DNA of 64,000 nt, taken from contig OY288259.1 in the NCBI GenBank assembly GCA_958450325.1, positions 56,880,987 through 56,944,986 of the forward strand, given 5' to 3'. Below are positions 10,904-22,338 of this stretch, piece by piece. The stretch is from Agrostemma githago (lineage: Eukaryota; Streptophyta; Magnoliopsida; Caryophyllales; Caryophyllaceae). The first letter of the stretch is position 1. Every line of letters begins with the position of its first letter. Below the pieces are notes generated by a model, which searched no databases, was not told the DNA's origin, and saw only the letters and a list, made by a program, of their open reading frames with translations. Made by a program: the position numbers and the translations under genes.

Positions 10904-13900
10904 CTACATCAAATTACGTAGCCATCTAGCGTCTTTAGCCTTTAAAGGATATCTTATCTTACACATTATTCTATTGCGCACATCCATTTTAATCAGCTTC
11001 ACAACATACTCCGGTTGTTGGACCATTCCCTCAATTCTGCACGAATTCCTCTGTCTCCACACATAATAAATGGTGGCCGTGATCACAGCCCGTAACACCT
11101 TGCATTGCAGCTTACTTCCTCTTATTTTGGTCGCCCAGGTCAGCCCGTCACATTTCGGGATACTTTTTTTAACCCAACCACAAAGTATGTCAACCACCCG
11201 AGAACTCCAGCTGCACCCAAAAAATAGATTCTCTACAGTCTCAATCTGTGATTCACATAAATAGCACAGGTCTGAGTCTGCCACACCAAACCTCAAAAGT
11301 TTATTCCGGGTGTTTAGAGCGCCCCGAAAGACCAGCCAAGAGATAAAGCTATGTCTGGGGACATTCCAACCATTCCACACCAGTCTTGCCCACTCCACTC
11401 GCGGTTTTCGATTCCGGAGATCGTCGTAGGCCCTAGCAATCGAGTACACCGGGAGTGAACCATGCCACAGCCTATTCTCGAACATATGCTTAATCTTGTC
11501 TTTAGCCTGACACACCTTCCTCCAAGTCCAGGTGACATCAGTGTTAGGCTGATACTCACCCAATCAACTCCCTTCAGGTAAATACAATTAACCCACCTGA
11601 CCCACAGTCTATCAGGCTGATCAAACACCCACGAGGCCAACTTCGCCACCGCAACCTCATTCCAAGTGATTAGATCCCTGAGACCAAGCCCGCCTTCATC
11701 CTTGGGAAAGCAAATTTTCTCCCAACTTACAAGAGCTCGACTAGATCCTTCTGTACCACCATCCCAAAGGAAGTTGCGACACAAAGGGCTAATGCGAGCC
11801 ATCACATATTTAGGGATAATGAAAATCATGGCCCAATAATTATGCAGCTGAGACAGCACAGACTGAACCAACGTCAGCCTACCTGCATAAGATAGACGTC
11901 GTGCGCCTATACTCGAAATCCTCGCCACAATCCGAGCTAGTAACTTCTCACAATCTCCTCGACCAATTCGGGTACACTGAATGGGCACTCCAAGGTATCG
12001 AAAAGGTAAAAAACCCTCAACACAGCCAGAAAAAAGCAATATCTCGGCCTTCCTATCATCATCAACACCTGCAAAATAGGCGTGAGACTTACCCAAGCTG
12101 ATTGTCAAGCCCGACGCCCGGCTGAACTTATCAAACGCTCTCCACAAGTATTTCATCGAATCGATATCCCCTTTACAAAACAGTAGCAAATCATCTGCAA
12201 ACATTAGGTGCGTAAGCTTCAATGGAGCACACCGCGGATGATACCTAAACTTCTTATCAACCGTGCCATTATCCAAAATGCGAGAAAAATATTCCATGCA
12301 GATCGTGAATAGCAATGGTGACATTGGGTCCCCTTGTCTCAACCCCCTTTTTCCACGAAAGAAATCAAAATTGTCTCCATTCGCACAAAGTGTAAACGAG
12401 ACCGATTTCACACATTCCATAATCAACCTGCAGAAATGCGGAGGGAAATCCAAAGCCTGCAACATCTGCTTCACAAAACTCCACTCCACACTGTCATAAG
12501 CCTTGTGGATGTCCACCTTAAATAAGCAACGAGGCGAGATATGGCTTCGTCTATACATTTTAATCAAGTCTTGGCAAATTAAAACATTCTCAACAATTCT
12601 CCTTCCCTCAATAAAACCCCCTTGAGTAGGAGATATTATGTCAGGCAAAACCCGTGCTAGTCTCCTACAAATAATTTTGGCAATACATTTATATAAGACA
12701 TTGCAACAGCGATTGGCCTGAATTCTTTCACATTATTCGGCCTGTCAACTTTCGGGATCAAAGAGATATTAGCATAGTTTATCTGTTTCAGCAATTTACC
12801 TGAAATGAAGAAATCTTTGACAACAGCCACTACATCTTTCCCGACAATCTCCCAAGCATCAATAAAAAATTGGCTTGAGTAACCATCCGGTCCCGGAGCC
12901 TTATCACGAGGAATACTGAAGATCGCACGCTTAACCTCGTCCTCAGTAACAGACGCAGTCAGCCACTCCTTATGCTGCTCCGAGCATGTCTTGCCTCGAC
13001 GCACTAGACCCAAGTTAATCGGCTCCACCACACAAGACTCACCGAGAAGAGCCGAGTAGTACCCGAGGAATGCATCCTCAATCGATGCTTTGTCCCCACA
13101 CGGACGTCCCCCAGCATCACAAATGCTCGTAATAGCGTTACGAGCTCTTCGAGCCCTCAACAAACCATGAAAATAAGCGGAATTCACGTCCCCATCTCTA
13201 ACCCGTTTCTGCTTTGCCCTCTGGCTCCAAAACTCCGCCCGGGCAGCCTGTAACACACGAACTGTGTCGTTCAATTCGGCCTCCTCCCGAAGAATATCAG
13301 GCGCTCGATCCGCTCTAATCCGAATTTGTACGTTAGTAAGCTTCAGCTCAGCCTGCTCACATTTGTTCTCAATATCTGCAAAACAACTCGAATTTAACTC
13401 TTGAAGTGGCTTCTTAAGATTCTTAAGTTTCCTCACCACCCGGTACATTGGCGTCCCAACTATCGACTCACCCCACACCGTATTCACACAAGCCTCGAAC
13501 TCCTTAGCTTTGCTCCACATATTCATATATTTGAAAGACCGATTCTTTCTCACCGGTGGATTTTCTAATTGCACCACACAAGGACAATGATCGAACGTGC
13601 CCTCCGGCAAGAAATTCGCAAAATATTCCGGGAATAGTCTCACAAAATCATCATTAACCAAACACCTGTCAATGCGACTGAAGACTCTGGTTTCTGTATT
13701 CTTGTGTTTGTTATTCCAAGTAAACCACGAGCCACATGCCCGGATATCACTTACCTCACATTTCGCTATACAATCTCGAAACTGGATCATCTCCTCATCC
13801 GAAGAAATGCCCCCCCAGCCGTTCTCGAGGTTCAATCACACAATTAAAGTCACCCATAATAATCTAAGGCCCCATCGCGGCGTAGGATTCTAACTTACGC

Positions 13901-14268
13901 CACAGTTCGGTTCGCTCAGCCACACCATTGAAAGCATAAACTAAAGTAAGAAAGTATTCCTTACCCGCGTTCGACTTCACTTTCACATGGATGCTCTGAT
14001 TACTGTACTCCAGGATCGTTAAGTTGACTCTTGAATGTTTCCACAAAAGTCAAACACGGCCCCCATCATGGCAATGATTATTCGTCGTTATGCTCCATTC
14101 ATAGAACATGTTCTGATGAACTTTCGCATAAGCTTTATTCTTTATTTTAGTCTCAAGAAGACCACACACATCAACATCTTGCTTCCTAATGAACTCACTA
14201 ATTGTACGTTGCTTATTTATGTTACACATGCCCCGTACATTCCAAGACCCGATGTTATGCACTTCCAT
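10904..14268 (-). pseudogene. LINE ORF2: endonuclease, reverse transcriptase, zf-RVT
   Basis: Starts at ATG 14268 with an AP-endonuclease (SWNVRG, LLETKI, LVYAFN, MGDFN). Next comes an L1-type reverse transcriptase (DKAPGPDGYSSQFF, KVDIHKAYDSVEW, RGLRQGDPMSPLLF, and the FADDLLLF catalytic motif at about 12210-12187), then a zf-RVT domain (LCYLCESQIETVENLFFGC). Two in-frame stops interrupt the endonuclease, near 14049 and near 13863; both sit where Trp would be expected. Frameshifts occur near 13830, 12690 and 11565. The RT catalytic core is uninterrupted. ORF2 overlaps the end of ORF1 by 14 nt. Confidence 0.92.
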
Positions 14269-15514
14269 GAATAACAATTTCCATCCCAACTCCTACCTTT
14301 TCTCCACCCTCCTCGTTTCTCGTATTGCCCCCCACTATCTCCGCAAAAGTAACCCCTTTGCTCCCACTCGCATAGGTTCTTGTGGCCAACCTAGAAGTAC
14401 CCGCCTTAGCCAGTGGCGGTACTGAACCAGTACCCCTAGCAGCCACACCCGAACGTTGCAGCTGGCCAGCAGTTGTCTGCTTCTGCATTTGCTGGTGATT
14501 CGGCTTACTCGCAGTGCGTGCTGCCACAATAGCCTCAGGCTGTTTCGTTTTAGCCAAAACTCTCGATTTCTTAAGTTCATCTTTCCTACATTCAGAAACC
14601 TCAGGCCCATAGCCCCTACATTTGGAACAGCACACCGGTTTCCATTCATATTTCACACTAATTTCAATCAAGTTTCCCTTCTCATCTAGAAACTTAATCA
14701 CATTCTTGAATTTTTGGCCTATTTTAGCCACAACCATAACTCTAGCATAACCCAATCTAGTCCGTTCTTCCGTAGCTAAGTCAGATTTGACATACTGCCC
14801 AACCAAACTAGCTATTCTAGGCAAGCACAGACCCCAGAATTTGAGTGATAGGTCATGTAATTGTATCCAAATCGGAACCTCAAGCACATCATTTTTATCT
14901 AACTTCGCATCCGGGGTCCATTCCTTCACTATTAAAGGTTTATTATCAAACATGAAGCAGCCATAGTCAAGAACCTTTACCTTAGCAGCGCTGTCCTTGA
15001 ACCGAACTATGAAAATTCCGTTTGGCATAAACGAAATTTTGTCTATTCCATGTTCCTTCCATATTCTTCGCACAAACCCTTCAACGACTTCCCATGGAGG
15101 ATTTGCCCCCAAAATGAAACAATACACGGCATTGCTCCAATACTCGATTTCTTCATCTACGTCCTCATCCAAGAAACGTAGCAATTCTTCATCCTCCTCC
15201 AACTCGACAGTTTTCTTCCCATTCCTCTGTTGCCAGCCTGATGTGTTGCCCAAATCAAGATTGCCGAATTCCGGCACAAAATCTGGTACGTACTCATCAT
15301 CATCATCATCCTCGGTGTCTGATGCATACACCATCCCCGGGATGTCCTTCGCCGCATCCGAGATTGGCGTCGTCGAACTGTTGCCCGATTGAGTCGAACT
15401 GTCATCCAAATTGGCATTCTTAAAAGCTTTACGTAACAATTCTTCTTTTGCCTTACGAGTAACGGGTTTCATCGGTCTAGGGCCCTTTTGCACTGCTCTC
15501 GTCTTCTGCCTCAT
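14255..15514 (-). CDS. LINE ORF1 protein (DUF4283 and zinc knuckle), intact frame
   Basis: RNA-binding ORF1 protein of a plant L1 LINE, 419 aa from ATG 15514; the frame is open further upstream but without an earlier ATG. The N-terminus is basic, followed by an acidic Asp/Glu stretch, a DUF4283 domain typical of plant LINE ORF1 (AVYCFILGANPPWEVVEGF, VKEWTPDA, VPIWIQLHDL), and a cysteine knuckle (CCSKCRGYGPEVSEC) in which the usual His is not conserved. The C-terminal third is rich in Gln, Ala, Gly and Ser. The frame is complete although ORF2 is not. Confidence 0.85.
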   Translation of the reverse strand: MRQKTRAVQKGPRPMKPVTRKAKEELLRKAFKNANLDDSSTQSGNSSTTPISDAAKDIPGMVYASDTEDDDDDEYVPDFVPEFGNLDLGNTSGWQQRNGKKTVELEEDEELLRFLDEDVDEEIEYWSNAVYCFILGANPPWEVVEGFVRRIWKEHGIDKISFMPNGIFIVRFKDSAAKVKVLDYGCFMFDNKPLIVKEWTPDAKLDKNDVLEVPIWIQLHDLSLKFWGLCLPRIASLVGQYVKSDLATEERTRLGYARVMVVAKIGQKFKNVIKFLDEKGNLIEISVKYEWKPVCCSKCRGYGPEVSECRKDELKKSRVLAKTKQPEAIVAARTASKPNHQQMQKQTTAGQLQRSGVAARGTGSVPPLAKAGTSRLATRTYASGSKGVTFAEIVGGNTRNEEGGEKVGVGMEIVIHGSA

Positions 15515-15657
15515 CGAGACAGGTTGACCAGAATCGCCGGCCAGCGTAACGCACCACGCACGCTGCACACGAACCAAGCACGCCGGAAATCTCTTTTTTT
15601 CCGCCTGAAATCACCAGAGCAGCCGAAAGGGTTTTTGATTTTTTTTATAGGTGTGGT

Positions 15658-17862
15658 GATTTTTAAGGTTAGTATCCACGTTTTTCGGCCAAATCTAGTC
15701 CGAAATTAAATGTCTTCAAATTCACGCAGTAATTCCTCTATACATTGAAGAATGTTTGAGAGTAATAGTAAGTGTTTAAGGTTCGAAATAAATACATTTA
15801 GAAGTCATTCGTCTATCTTTTTAGTCACGTTGAAATACGCCGAAAACATCAATATTTATACTCGAATATAATGCTTTAAGAGTTTTTTAACAACCGCATT
15901 TCATTTTATGACATATGGGCCCTATTTAAATGGACAGAAAAAAATCTCATATTTTGCGAAAAATCACCTCAAACGGTCGATTTTGAAGGTTTATCCACGT
16001 TTTTCGGCCAAATTTGGTCCGAAATTAAAGGTCTCCAAATTCGCACTGTAATTGCTCCATACATTGAAGAAATGTATGAGAGTATTAGAAATTGTTTACG
16101 GTTCAAAATAAATACATTTATGAGTCAATCATCTATCTTTATAGTCACGTTGGAATACGACGAAAACATCAATATTTATACTCGAATCTAATGATTTAAT
16201 TGTTTTTTAACAACCGACTTTCATTTTATGACATATAGGCCCTATTTAAATGGCCAGAAAAACAAATCTCATATTTTGAGAAAAATCACCTCAAACGTTC
16301 GATTTTAAAGGTTATTATCTACGGTTTTCGGCCGAATTTGGTCCGAAATTAAATGTCTCCAAATTCGCACTGTAACTGCTTCATTTATTGAAGAAATGTA
16401 TGAGAGTAATAGAAAGTGTTTACGGTTCAAAATAAATACATTTATAAGTCAATCGTCTATCTTTATAGTCACATGGAATACGACGAAAACATCAGTATTT
16501 ATAAACGAATCTAAAGCTTTAAGAGTTTTTTAACAACCGACTTTCATTTTGTTACATATAGGTCCTATTTAAATGGACAGAAAACAAATCTCATATTTTG
16601 CGAAAAATCACCTCAAACGGTCGATTTTGAAGGTTATTACCAATGTTTTTCGGCCAAGTTTGATTCGAAATTAAATGTCTCCAAATTCGCACAGTAACTG
16701 CTCCTTACATTGAAGAAATGTATGAGAGTAGTAGAAAGTCTTTACAGTTCGAAATAAATACATTTAGAGGTCATTCGTCCATCGTTATAGTCACGTTGGA
16801 ATACGACGAAAATATCAAAATTTATACAGGAATCTAATGCTTTAAGAGTTTTTTAACAACCACTTTTTATTTTATGACATATAGGCCCTATTTAAATGGA
16901 CGGGAACCAAATCTCATATTATCCACGTTTTTCGGTCAAATTTGGTCTGAAATTAAATGTCTTCAAATTCGCACAATAATTGCTCTATACATTGAAGAAT
17001 GTATGAGAGTAATAGAAAGTGTTAACGGTTCGAAATAAATACTTTTAGAAGTCATTCGTCTATCTTTTTAGTCACGTTGGAATACGACGAAAACATCAAT
17101 ACTTATACTTGAATATAATGCTTTAAGAGTTTTTTAACAACCGTTTTTCATTTTATGACATATGGGCCCTATTTAAATGGACGGGAAACAAGTCTCATAT
17201 TTTGCGAAAAATCACCTCAAACGTTCGACTTTGAAGATTATTATCCACGTTTTTCGGCCAATTTGGTCCAAAATTAAATGTCTCTAAATTCGCACAGTAA
17301 CTTTCCATACATTGAAGAAATGTATGAGAGTAATAGAAAGTGTTTACGGTCCGAAACAAATAAATTTAGAAGTCATTCGTCTATCTTTTTAGTTACGTTG
17401 GAATACAACGAAAACATCAATATTCATACTCGAATCTAATGCTTTAAGAGTTTTTAACAACAGACTTTTAGTTTATGACATATAGGCCCTATTTAATTGG
17501 ACAGAAAATAAATCTCATATTTTGCGAAAAATCACCTCAAACGGTTGATTTTGAAGAAATTAAATATCTCCAAATTCGCACAATAAATGCTCCTTTCATT
17601 GAAGAAATGTATGAGAGTAATAGAAAGTCTTTACGGTTCGAAATAAATAAATTTAGAAGTCATTCGTCTATCGTTACAGTCACGTTGGAGTACGATGAAA
17701 ACTTTAAAATTTATAAACGAATCTAATGCTTTAAGAGTTTTTTAACAACCGCTTTTCATTTTATGAAATATAGGCCGTATTTAAGTGGACGGGAAACAAT
17801 TCTCATATTTTGCGAAAAATCACCTCAAACGGTCGATTTCGAAGGTTATTATCCATGTTTAT
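15658..17862. repeat. Satellite array, block 3
   Basis: Continuation of the 323-bp satellite to the right of the LINE. The marker word occurs near 15872, 16195, 16518, 16842, 17126, 17445 and 17730. Two intervals are shortened by internal deletions, for example at about 16905-16925, where part of the monomer is skipped. The array stops near 17862 in the middle of a monomer, just after GGTTATTATCCATG. Confidence 0.93.
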
Positions 17863-18247
17863 CTAGGTCCCACCAACCTCATTTTTGATAATTGTCTTTT
17901 TCTCCTCAAGTGGTACTTACTTGACCCGTCTTAAGCTTGCGATGGATATATCCGTCCTAAGAGAGACCAATTGAGTTTCACAAATTCTTGTTTGTGACGG
18001 ATACTCAAGTGATATTTGTTTGTTAATTTGTTTTAGACAAATTAGTCTAAAATGGGTCTCACAAAGGGTTAGAACATATAACCATATTCACAAAATTTTA
18101 GATAGTCGGTCTTCTAATAACGTTATTGACAAAATTCTCACATAATAAGAAAGATAGTGATTTAAATTTCTATTTTCCACTAAAATAGTAGAAAATGAAT
18201 TAGACGATACCTCGGTAGACCTACCCTTAACTTATTAGATATATTAG
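17863..18247. repeat. Short MITE-like repeat and unassigned DNA
   Basis: From about 17870 to 18015 lies a copy of a dispersed short repeat with the words ACTTGACCCGTCTTAAGCTT, GAGAGACCAATTG and ATTCTTGTTTGTGACGG. The same words recur at 26145, 29265, 46905, 51545 and 55727. The rest, to 18247, is AT-rich with no gene or repeat that I recognise. Confidence 0.55.
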
Positions 18248-18255
18248 ATATAGAG

Positions 18256-18973
18256 TAGAGCTGATCATGGGCCGTACCGTCCGAATAGCTCGACCCGTCC
18301 GGCCCGATATTTTAGCGGGTTTGGACAGCGAAGCTCAGCCCGAATAAATAAATGGGCCGGACAAGCCCGGCCCGATCTAATAAACGGGCCGGGCATGGAC
18401 ACTAATATTTTCAAACGGGCCAACCCGTCCGGCCCGCTAAAAATATTATATACATTCTACTGCTTAAAAATTAATTAATTATATAGGAAATGAAAAATAT
18501 ATATTCATGATACAAAGGTAAATAATTACTCCATCTTCTAATCAAGACACATGCACTTGATAATAGTATGATATAGCGAAAACTACCTTTCAACTCTCAA
18601 GAAAAATTAGGAAACTCTCGCTATTCTCAATTTTTCATAATCTAATAGCGTATATCTTATCACCAATTTTTGTTCATTTATCACATATTGTACCTTTTTT
18701 TGGTTGTATTTTGATAGGTAAGAAACAAGTCAACTATGTTGTACTCTTTTTAAATATTTACGTAATTACCACCTATCTTTATTTGTTTTTTTCATTCACT
18801 TAATAAGTGGCCCGATAGCCCGCGGGCCGCCCGATTTTATATAAACGGGCGGGTAAGGGCAAGTAATCTGGGCCCGTTAGTTAGGCCCGACCCGCCCGCT
18901 TTGGTATTAAAGGACATTTTTTTATCTTTTAGCCCGGCCCGTGTCCGCCCGAGCCCACATTTGAGCAGGTATA
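18256..18973. mobile_element. Non-autonomous hAT-type element, 718 bp, 8-bp TSD
   Basis: Bounded by the direct repeat ATATAGAG at 18248-18255 and 18974-18981. The ends are imperfect inverted repeats (TAGAGCTGATCATGGGC on the left; TATACCTGCTCAAATGTGGGC-like, split here as TATACCTGCTC then AAATGTGGGC, when the right end is read in reverse). Both subterminal regions are GC-rich with GGCCCG/CGGGCC words, while the centre is AT-rich and non-coding. An 8-bp duplication with such ends indicates mobilisation by a hAT transposase. Confidence 0.85.
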
Positions 18974-19289
18974 ATATAGAGTACATCACAACTTACATGG
19001 ATCCATCACAAATGGAATGGACCCATTTGTCTTATTCCCAAATCCCAAGTGAAGGACCGAAGATTAGAAATGAGAGTGGAAATGCAGGTCGGTGGATAGA
19101 CATGGTCCAGCTCATCCCACTAAGGTACAAGTTCACTCTGGCACGTCATGTCATGGATCGTGGAACATGCCTGGACACTAGAGTTTAAGAAAGATGATCG
19201 TGCCTAGGTACAACCAGGGACAGAATTGGACCTAGGCTACTCGGGTTAGCCCGAGTAGCTAGTTCAAATATGATTGAAATGAATACCGT

Positions 19290-19390
19290 AGACTCTGTAG
19301 CTCAGTTGGTTGTTTGTTTAACCACACCTAGGAAAGGCATGGGTTCAAATCTCACTATGATCTGTATCCAATTTTTTTCCCTGATGATCA
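19290..19390 (+). repeat. tRNA-like remnant, possible SINE head
   Basis: TAGCTCAGTTGG (A-box-like) at about 19302 and GGGTTCAAATCTC (B-box-like) at about 19341 are spaced as in a tRNA. The acceptor and anticodon stems do not pair convincingly, so this is not a functional tRNA gene. It could be the 5' part of a tRNA-derived SINE. Just upstream (about 19232-19254) is a short perfect hairpin, CTACTCGGG TTAG CCCGAGTAG. Confidence 0.4.
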
Positions 19391-20228
19391 TTTATATGAA
19401 GTACTCCGTAGTTGATTGAAAAAATTAAAGCATATTAAGTACATCAATTATTGGTCGACCTCTCAAATAGAACCATGTTATGTAGTGGAGTACTCCATAT
19501 TATTTTAGTACGGAGTAACATCATTCTATGTTAGATGTCTTGCAAGAATGTCTTATACGAGACCTCCTATATTGTTTAATTCATAGTCAATTGGGTATTA
19601 TGTTTAATTACATCTCTTTTAGATTATATTTTTGTGTGGATCTTGAAAATAAAAGTCAATATTCACTATCGCTAGGATACTTTTGTCGCGGGCTGAACTT
19701 TCTTTATTGAGATGTTTCGATCGTTTTTAAATTTAGCTCCAGAGAGTCAAAGATATTTGATTCCTGGGTACGACACGACACACTTTGACACGCCCCAAAT
19801 GCAAAGAAATAAATCTAATTTGAGGAATAAGTTAGGCACGTCTAACCACGATACAACACTACACGAAAATCCATGGACTTCTCATTCCATTCACTGGCGC
19901 GGGACGACATGACATAAAGCCCACTTTTTGGTGTCTTAGTTGTACCATTGCTCCATCAAGCATGATGGTTCGACACTGGGCACGAATTGCTTCCATCTCT
20001 ACCGCGGAGCACATTTGGTCACTCAAACGCGTCGACCTGGCTTGACACGGCCATCACCGACTTCCGGGTCCAAATTTGGCCAACCCGGTCAATCAATCCT
20101 CAGTGTGCCTTCGTCCTAGGCGCGATCCGAATTCAATAAAAATAGTTGGCCTACCAAACTTAAAAAAAAAAAAAAAAATTAGTGAGAAGCCACATTTGGG
20201 CCAACCATCAAGCAGCCCAACCTGTAGG

Positions 20229-20713
20229 TAGGGATGTCAATGGATCGGGTTCGGGTCGGGTGAAGGCTCACCCGCATCCATCCATTACATTAAATATATC
20301 ATCTGTCATCCATCCATCCATCATCCACGGATGAAACGGATGGATCGGGTGATAAACGGATGACGACTTACTCATCTTTAAAAGCTAAAAAAAAAGTATT
20401 AAATGTTATTCATCCTAAAATTATAAGGCCAACTTGTATTATATTAATAACTCTTGCTAAATCTAGTAACTTAATCTTTGTTTGACATTATAAAATGTAT
20501 ACGAAGTAATAATTTACTAATTCGTATCTTTAAATTTTATATAAATGTATATATGTTTTTGCAAAATAAAAATAATATCGGGTGACGGATGGATAACGGG
20601 TGGATTTAGCTTCATCCGTCATCCATCCATCATCCGTTAATTTCGGGTTTTCGTCCATCCATTTAAATCGGGTGGATGGATATTTAGCGGTTTCGAGTGA
20701 ATTGACATCCCTA
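20229..20713. mobile_element. Non-autonomous hAT-type MITE, 485 bp, perfect 8-bp TSD
   Basis: Flanked by CCTGTAGG at 20221-20228 and 20714-20721. The terminal inverted repeat is TAGGGATGTCAAT at both ends. Inside, GGATGG/CCATCC and CGGGT words are dense near both ends, and the centre is AT-rich. No transposase is encoded. The perfect duplication and termini suggest a relatively young insertion. Confidence 0.93.
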
Positions 20714-20825
20714 CCTGTAGGAGGTCCAGTTTGTAAGACCAGAACCGTCCAGGCCTGAACCCGGCTCGAGATGAGGTCCACAAGAGAGAGGCAGAGGCAG
20801 AGACAAGTAAGATAAAGGAGTAAGT

Positions 20826-20965
20826 CACCCTTGTGACGGGTCAAATAATATCATTAGAATAGAAAAGACAAGACTCGTGGATAGCACATGATTTTGTCTT
20901 ATTCACCCAAACAGATATTATTTGACCCATCACATTTTTATAACGGATAGTTCCACCGCAAATAA
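20826..20965. repeat. Dispersed short MITE with TTTGACCC core
   Basis: Inverted halves CTTGTGACGGGTCAAATAAT (about 20830) and ATATTATTTGACCCATCACA (about 20914) enclose about 60 bp. It is one of at least eight copies of this family in the window. Confidence 0.65.
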
Positions 20966-22062
20966 AAATTTGTCCAGATAAAGAGTAGAGTGTAGAGACA
21001 AATTGGGACAAGTTGGAATTCAAAAAAGAATAAAAATGAAGAGACCGGAATAAAGTGAAATGAGGAGGGTGTTGCCTATTTTTCTATGTACAATAATTAT
21101 ACTGTAGTCAAAATGGTCAAGTTGGGGGAATAGAAAAAAGCAGAACAGGTGGGTTTTGATACGTATATATGACTAAATGCAGGCCCCCTTCTCCTTCTCC
21201 TTCTCCTTCTCCTTCTCCATCTCCCTTTCCCCTTCTTCATCAACCTTAGACTACACTTCACTACTTCACAACGTGCGCTATGATCTAGCTTCCCTTCCCT
21301 TTCCTGTGGGCCTTTCTTTCGCCCACCTTCACTCCACATGCATGCTCCTCGCTCTAGATTTCCATTACTCTATATAGTAACACCACTACCCAACTTCTAC
21401 TCCAACTACCACTACCAAATATGACTACTCCATATCTACCCTTTCTTTCCTTTCTATACTTTTACTTTTCTTATACTATTTATAAATAATGAGAATCTTC
21501 AATATAATGATCTTGTTTAATTGAGTCTATTATGAATATCAAATTAGAAAACGAGTATCAACCTACATAAATAAAGTAAACGTATACAAATAAATGAAAC
21601 GGAGAGATTATTTTGTTACTCCATAGTTTTTTATTTCATACTCTCTTTTCCTTTTTTTATTTAGTACGTACAAGTTATATTTAATCAAATAAAAAATTAC
21701 TAACTCGAAAAAATATAATTTTTACGAGTTCTCTACTGTACACTTTCAAAACACCCTTTAATTAAGAATCTATACCACAAAAAATATACTCCGTACGGGT
21801 TAATGTTGTTGGTTCGGTCATTCGTAAAACTACAACTACAATCCTATCCATCTCAAAACCCGAATGAATTGTAGAGTGTGGAAACCCAAAAAAAAGACAC
21901 AGGCGAGGCGATGTATCAAATTTGCATAGACCTGACCGGTAAACATGAACCGGACCGGACAATAGAAATCTTGCACCATTTTCAAATGATCAAATCACAT
22001 TTACATTGCAGTTTGCACCCCTAATTTCTTGCTAAATTTTCCACTTCTTAAAAATCTCCCTC

Positions 22063-22103
<41 letters not shown>

Positions 22104-22338
22104 GTACTAATTAATTTTCTAGTTCTCTTCATCAAGTATTTTTTTTTCGGGACAAAAGAATTTTAAATTTTCCCATGCATACTTTTCTATATCTACCTGT
22201 TAATCCTTCCTGTATATAATGAGTAATAATAAAGAGAAGATGATTAATACTTTCTTTGGCTCATTTTTTGTACTCTTACCAAACCCAACTCGTCATTATC
22301 GACCCACCCTAAAGCTTGAAGCTTTTGTGGATCTTCCG
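20966..22338. other. Intergenic and 3' flank of the ethylene receptor
   Basis: No gene is supported. It contains a TTCTCC microsatellite at about 21188-21225, CT-rich DNA to 21460, an (AAT)n microsatellite at about 22065-22102, and AT-rich sequence. The last 120 bp or so before 22339 must include the 3' UTR of the ethylene receptor, which is transcribed leftward. Confidence 0.6.

Larger units (their letters stand above)
10842..15657 (-). mobile_element. L1-type LINE retrotransposon, 4.8 kb, with target-site duplication
   Basis: A non-LTR element in minus orientation with overlapping ORF1 and ORF2 and a 3' poly(A), seen as a T-run at about 10843-10852. It is flanked by GATTTTGAAGG (10831-10841) and GATTTTTAAGG (15658-15668), a near-perfect 11-bp duplication of satellite sequence. 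The element sits cleanly inside one satellite monomer and appears close to full length. ORF2 contains stops and frameshifts, so it cannot move on its own. Confidence 0.93.

Noticed and set aside
7500..17862. CRISPR array
   Set aside because: The repeats are 323-bp monomers without unique spacers, and the DNA is plant nuclear.
19290..19390. Functional tRNA gene
   Set aside because: Box-like phrases are present, but stems do not pair; kept only as a possible SINE remnant.
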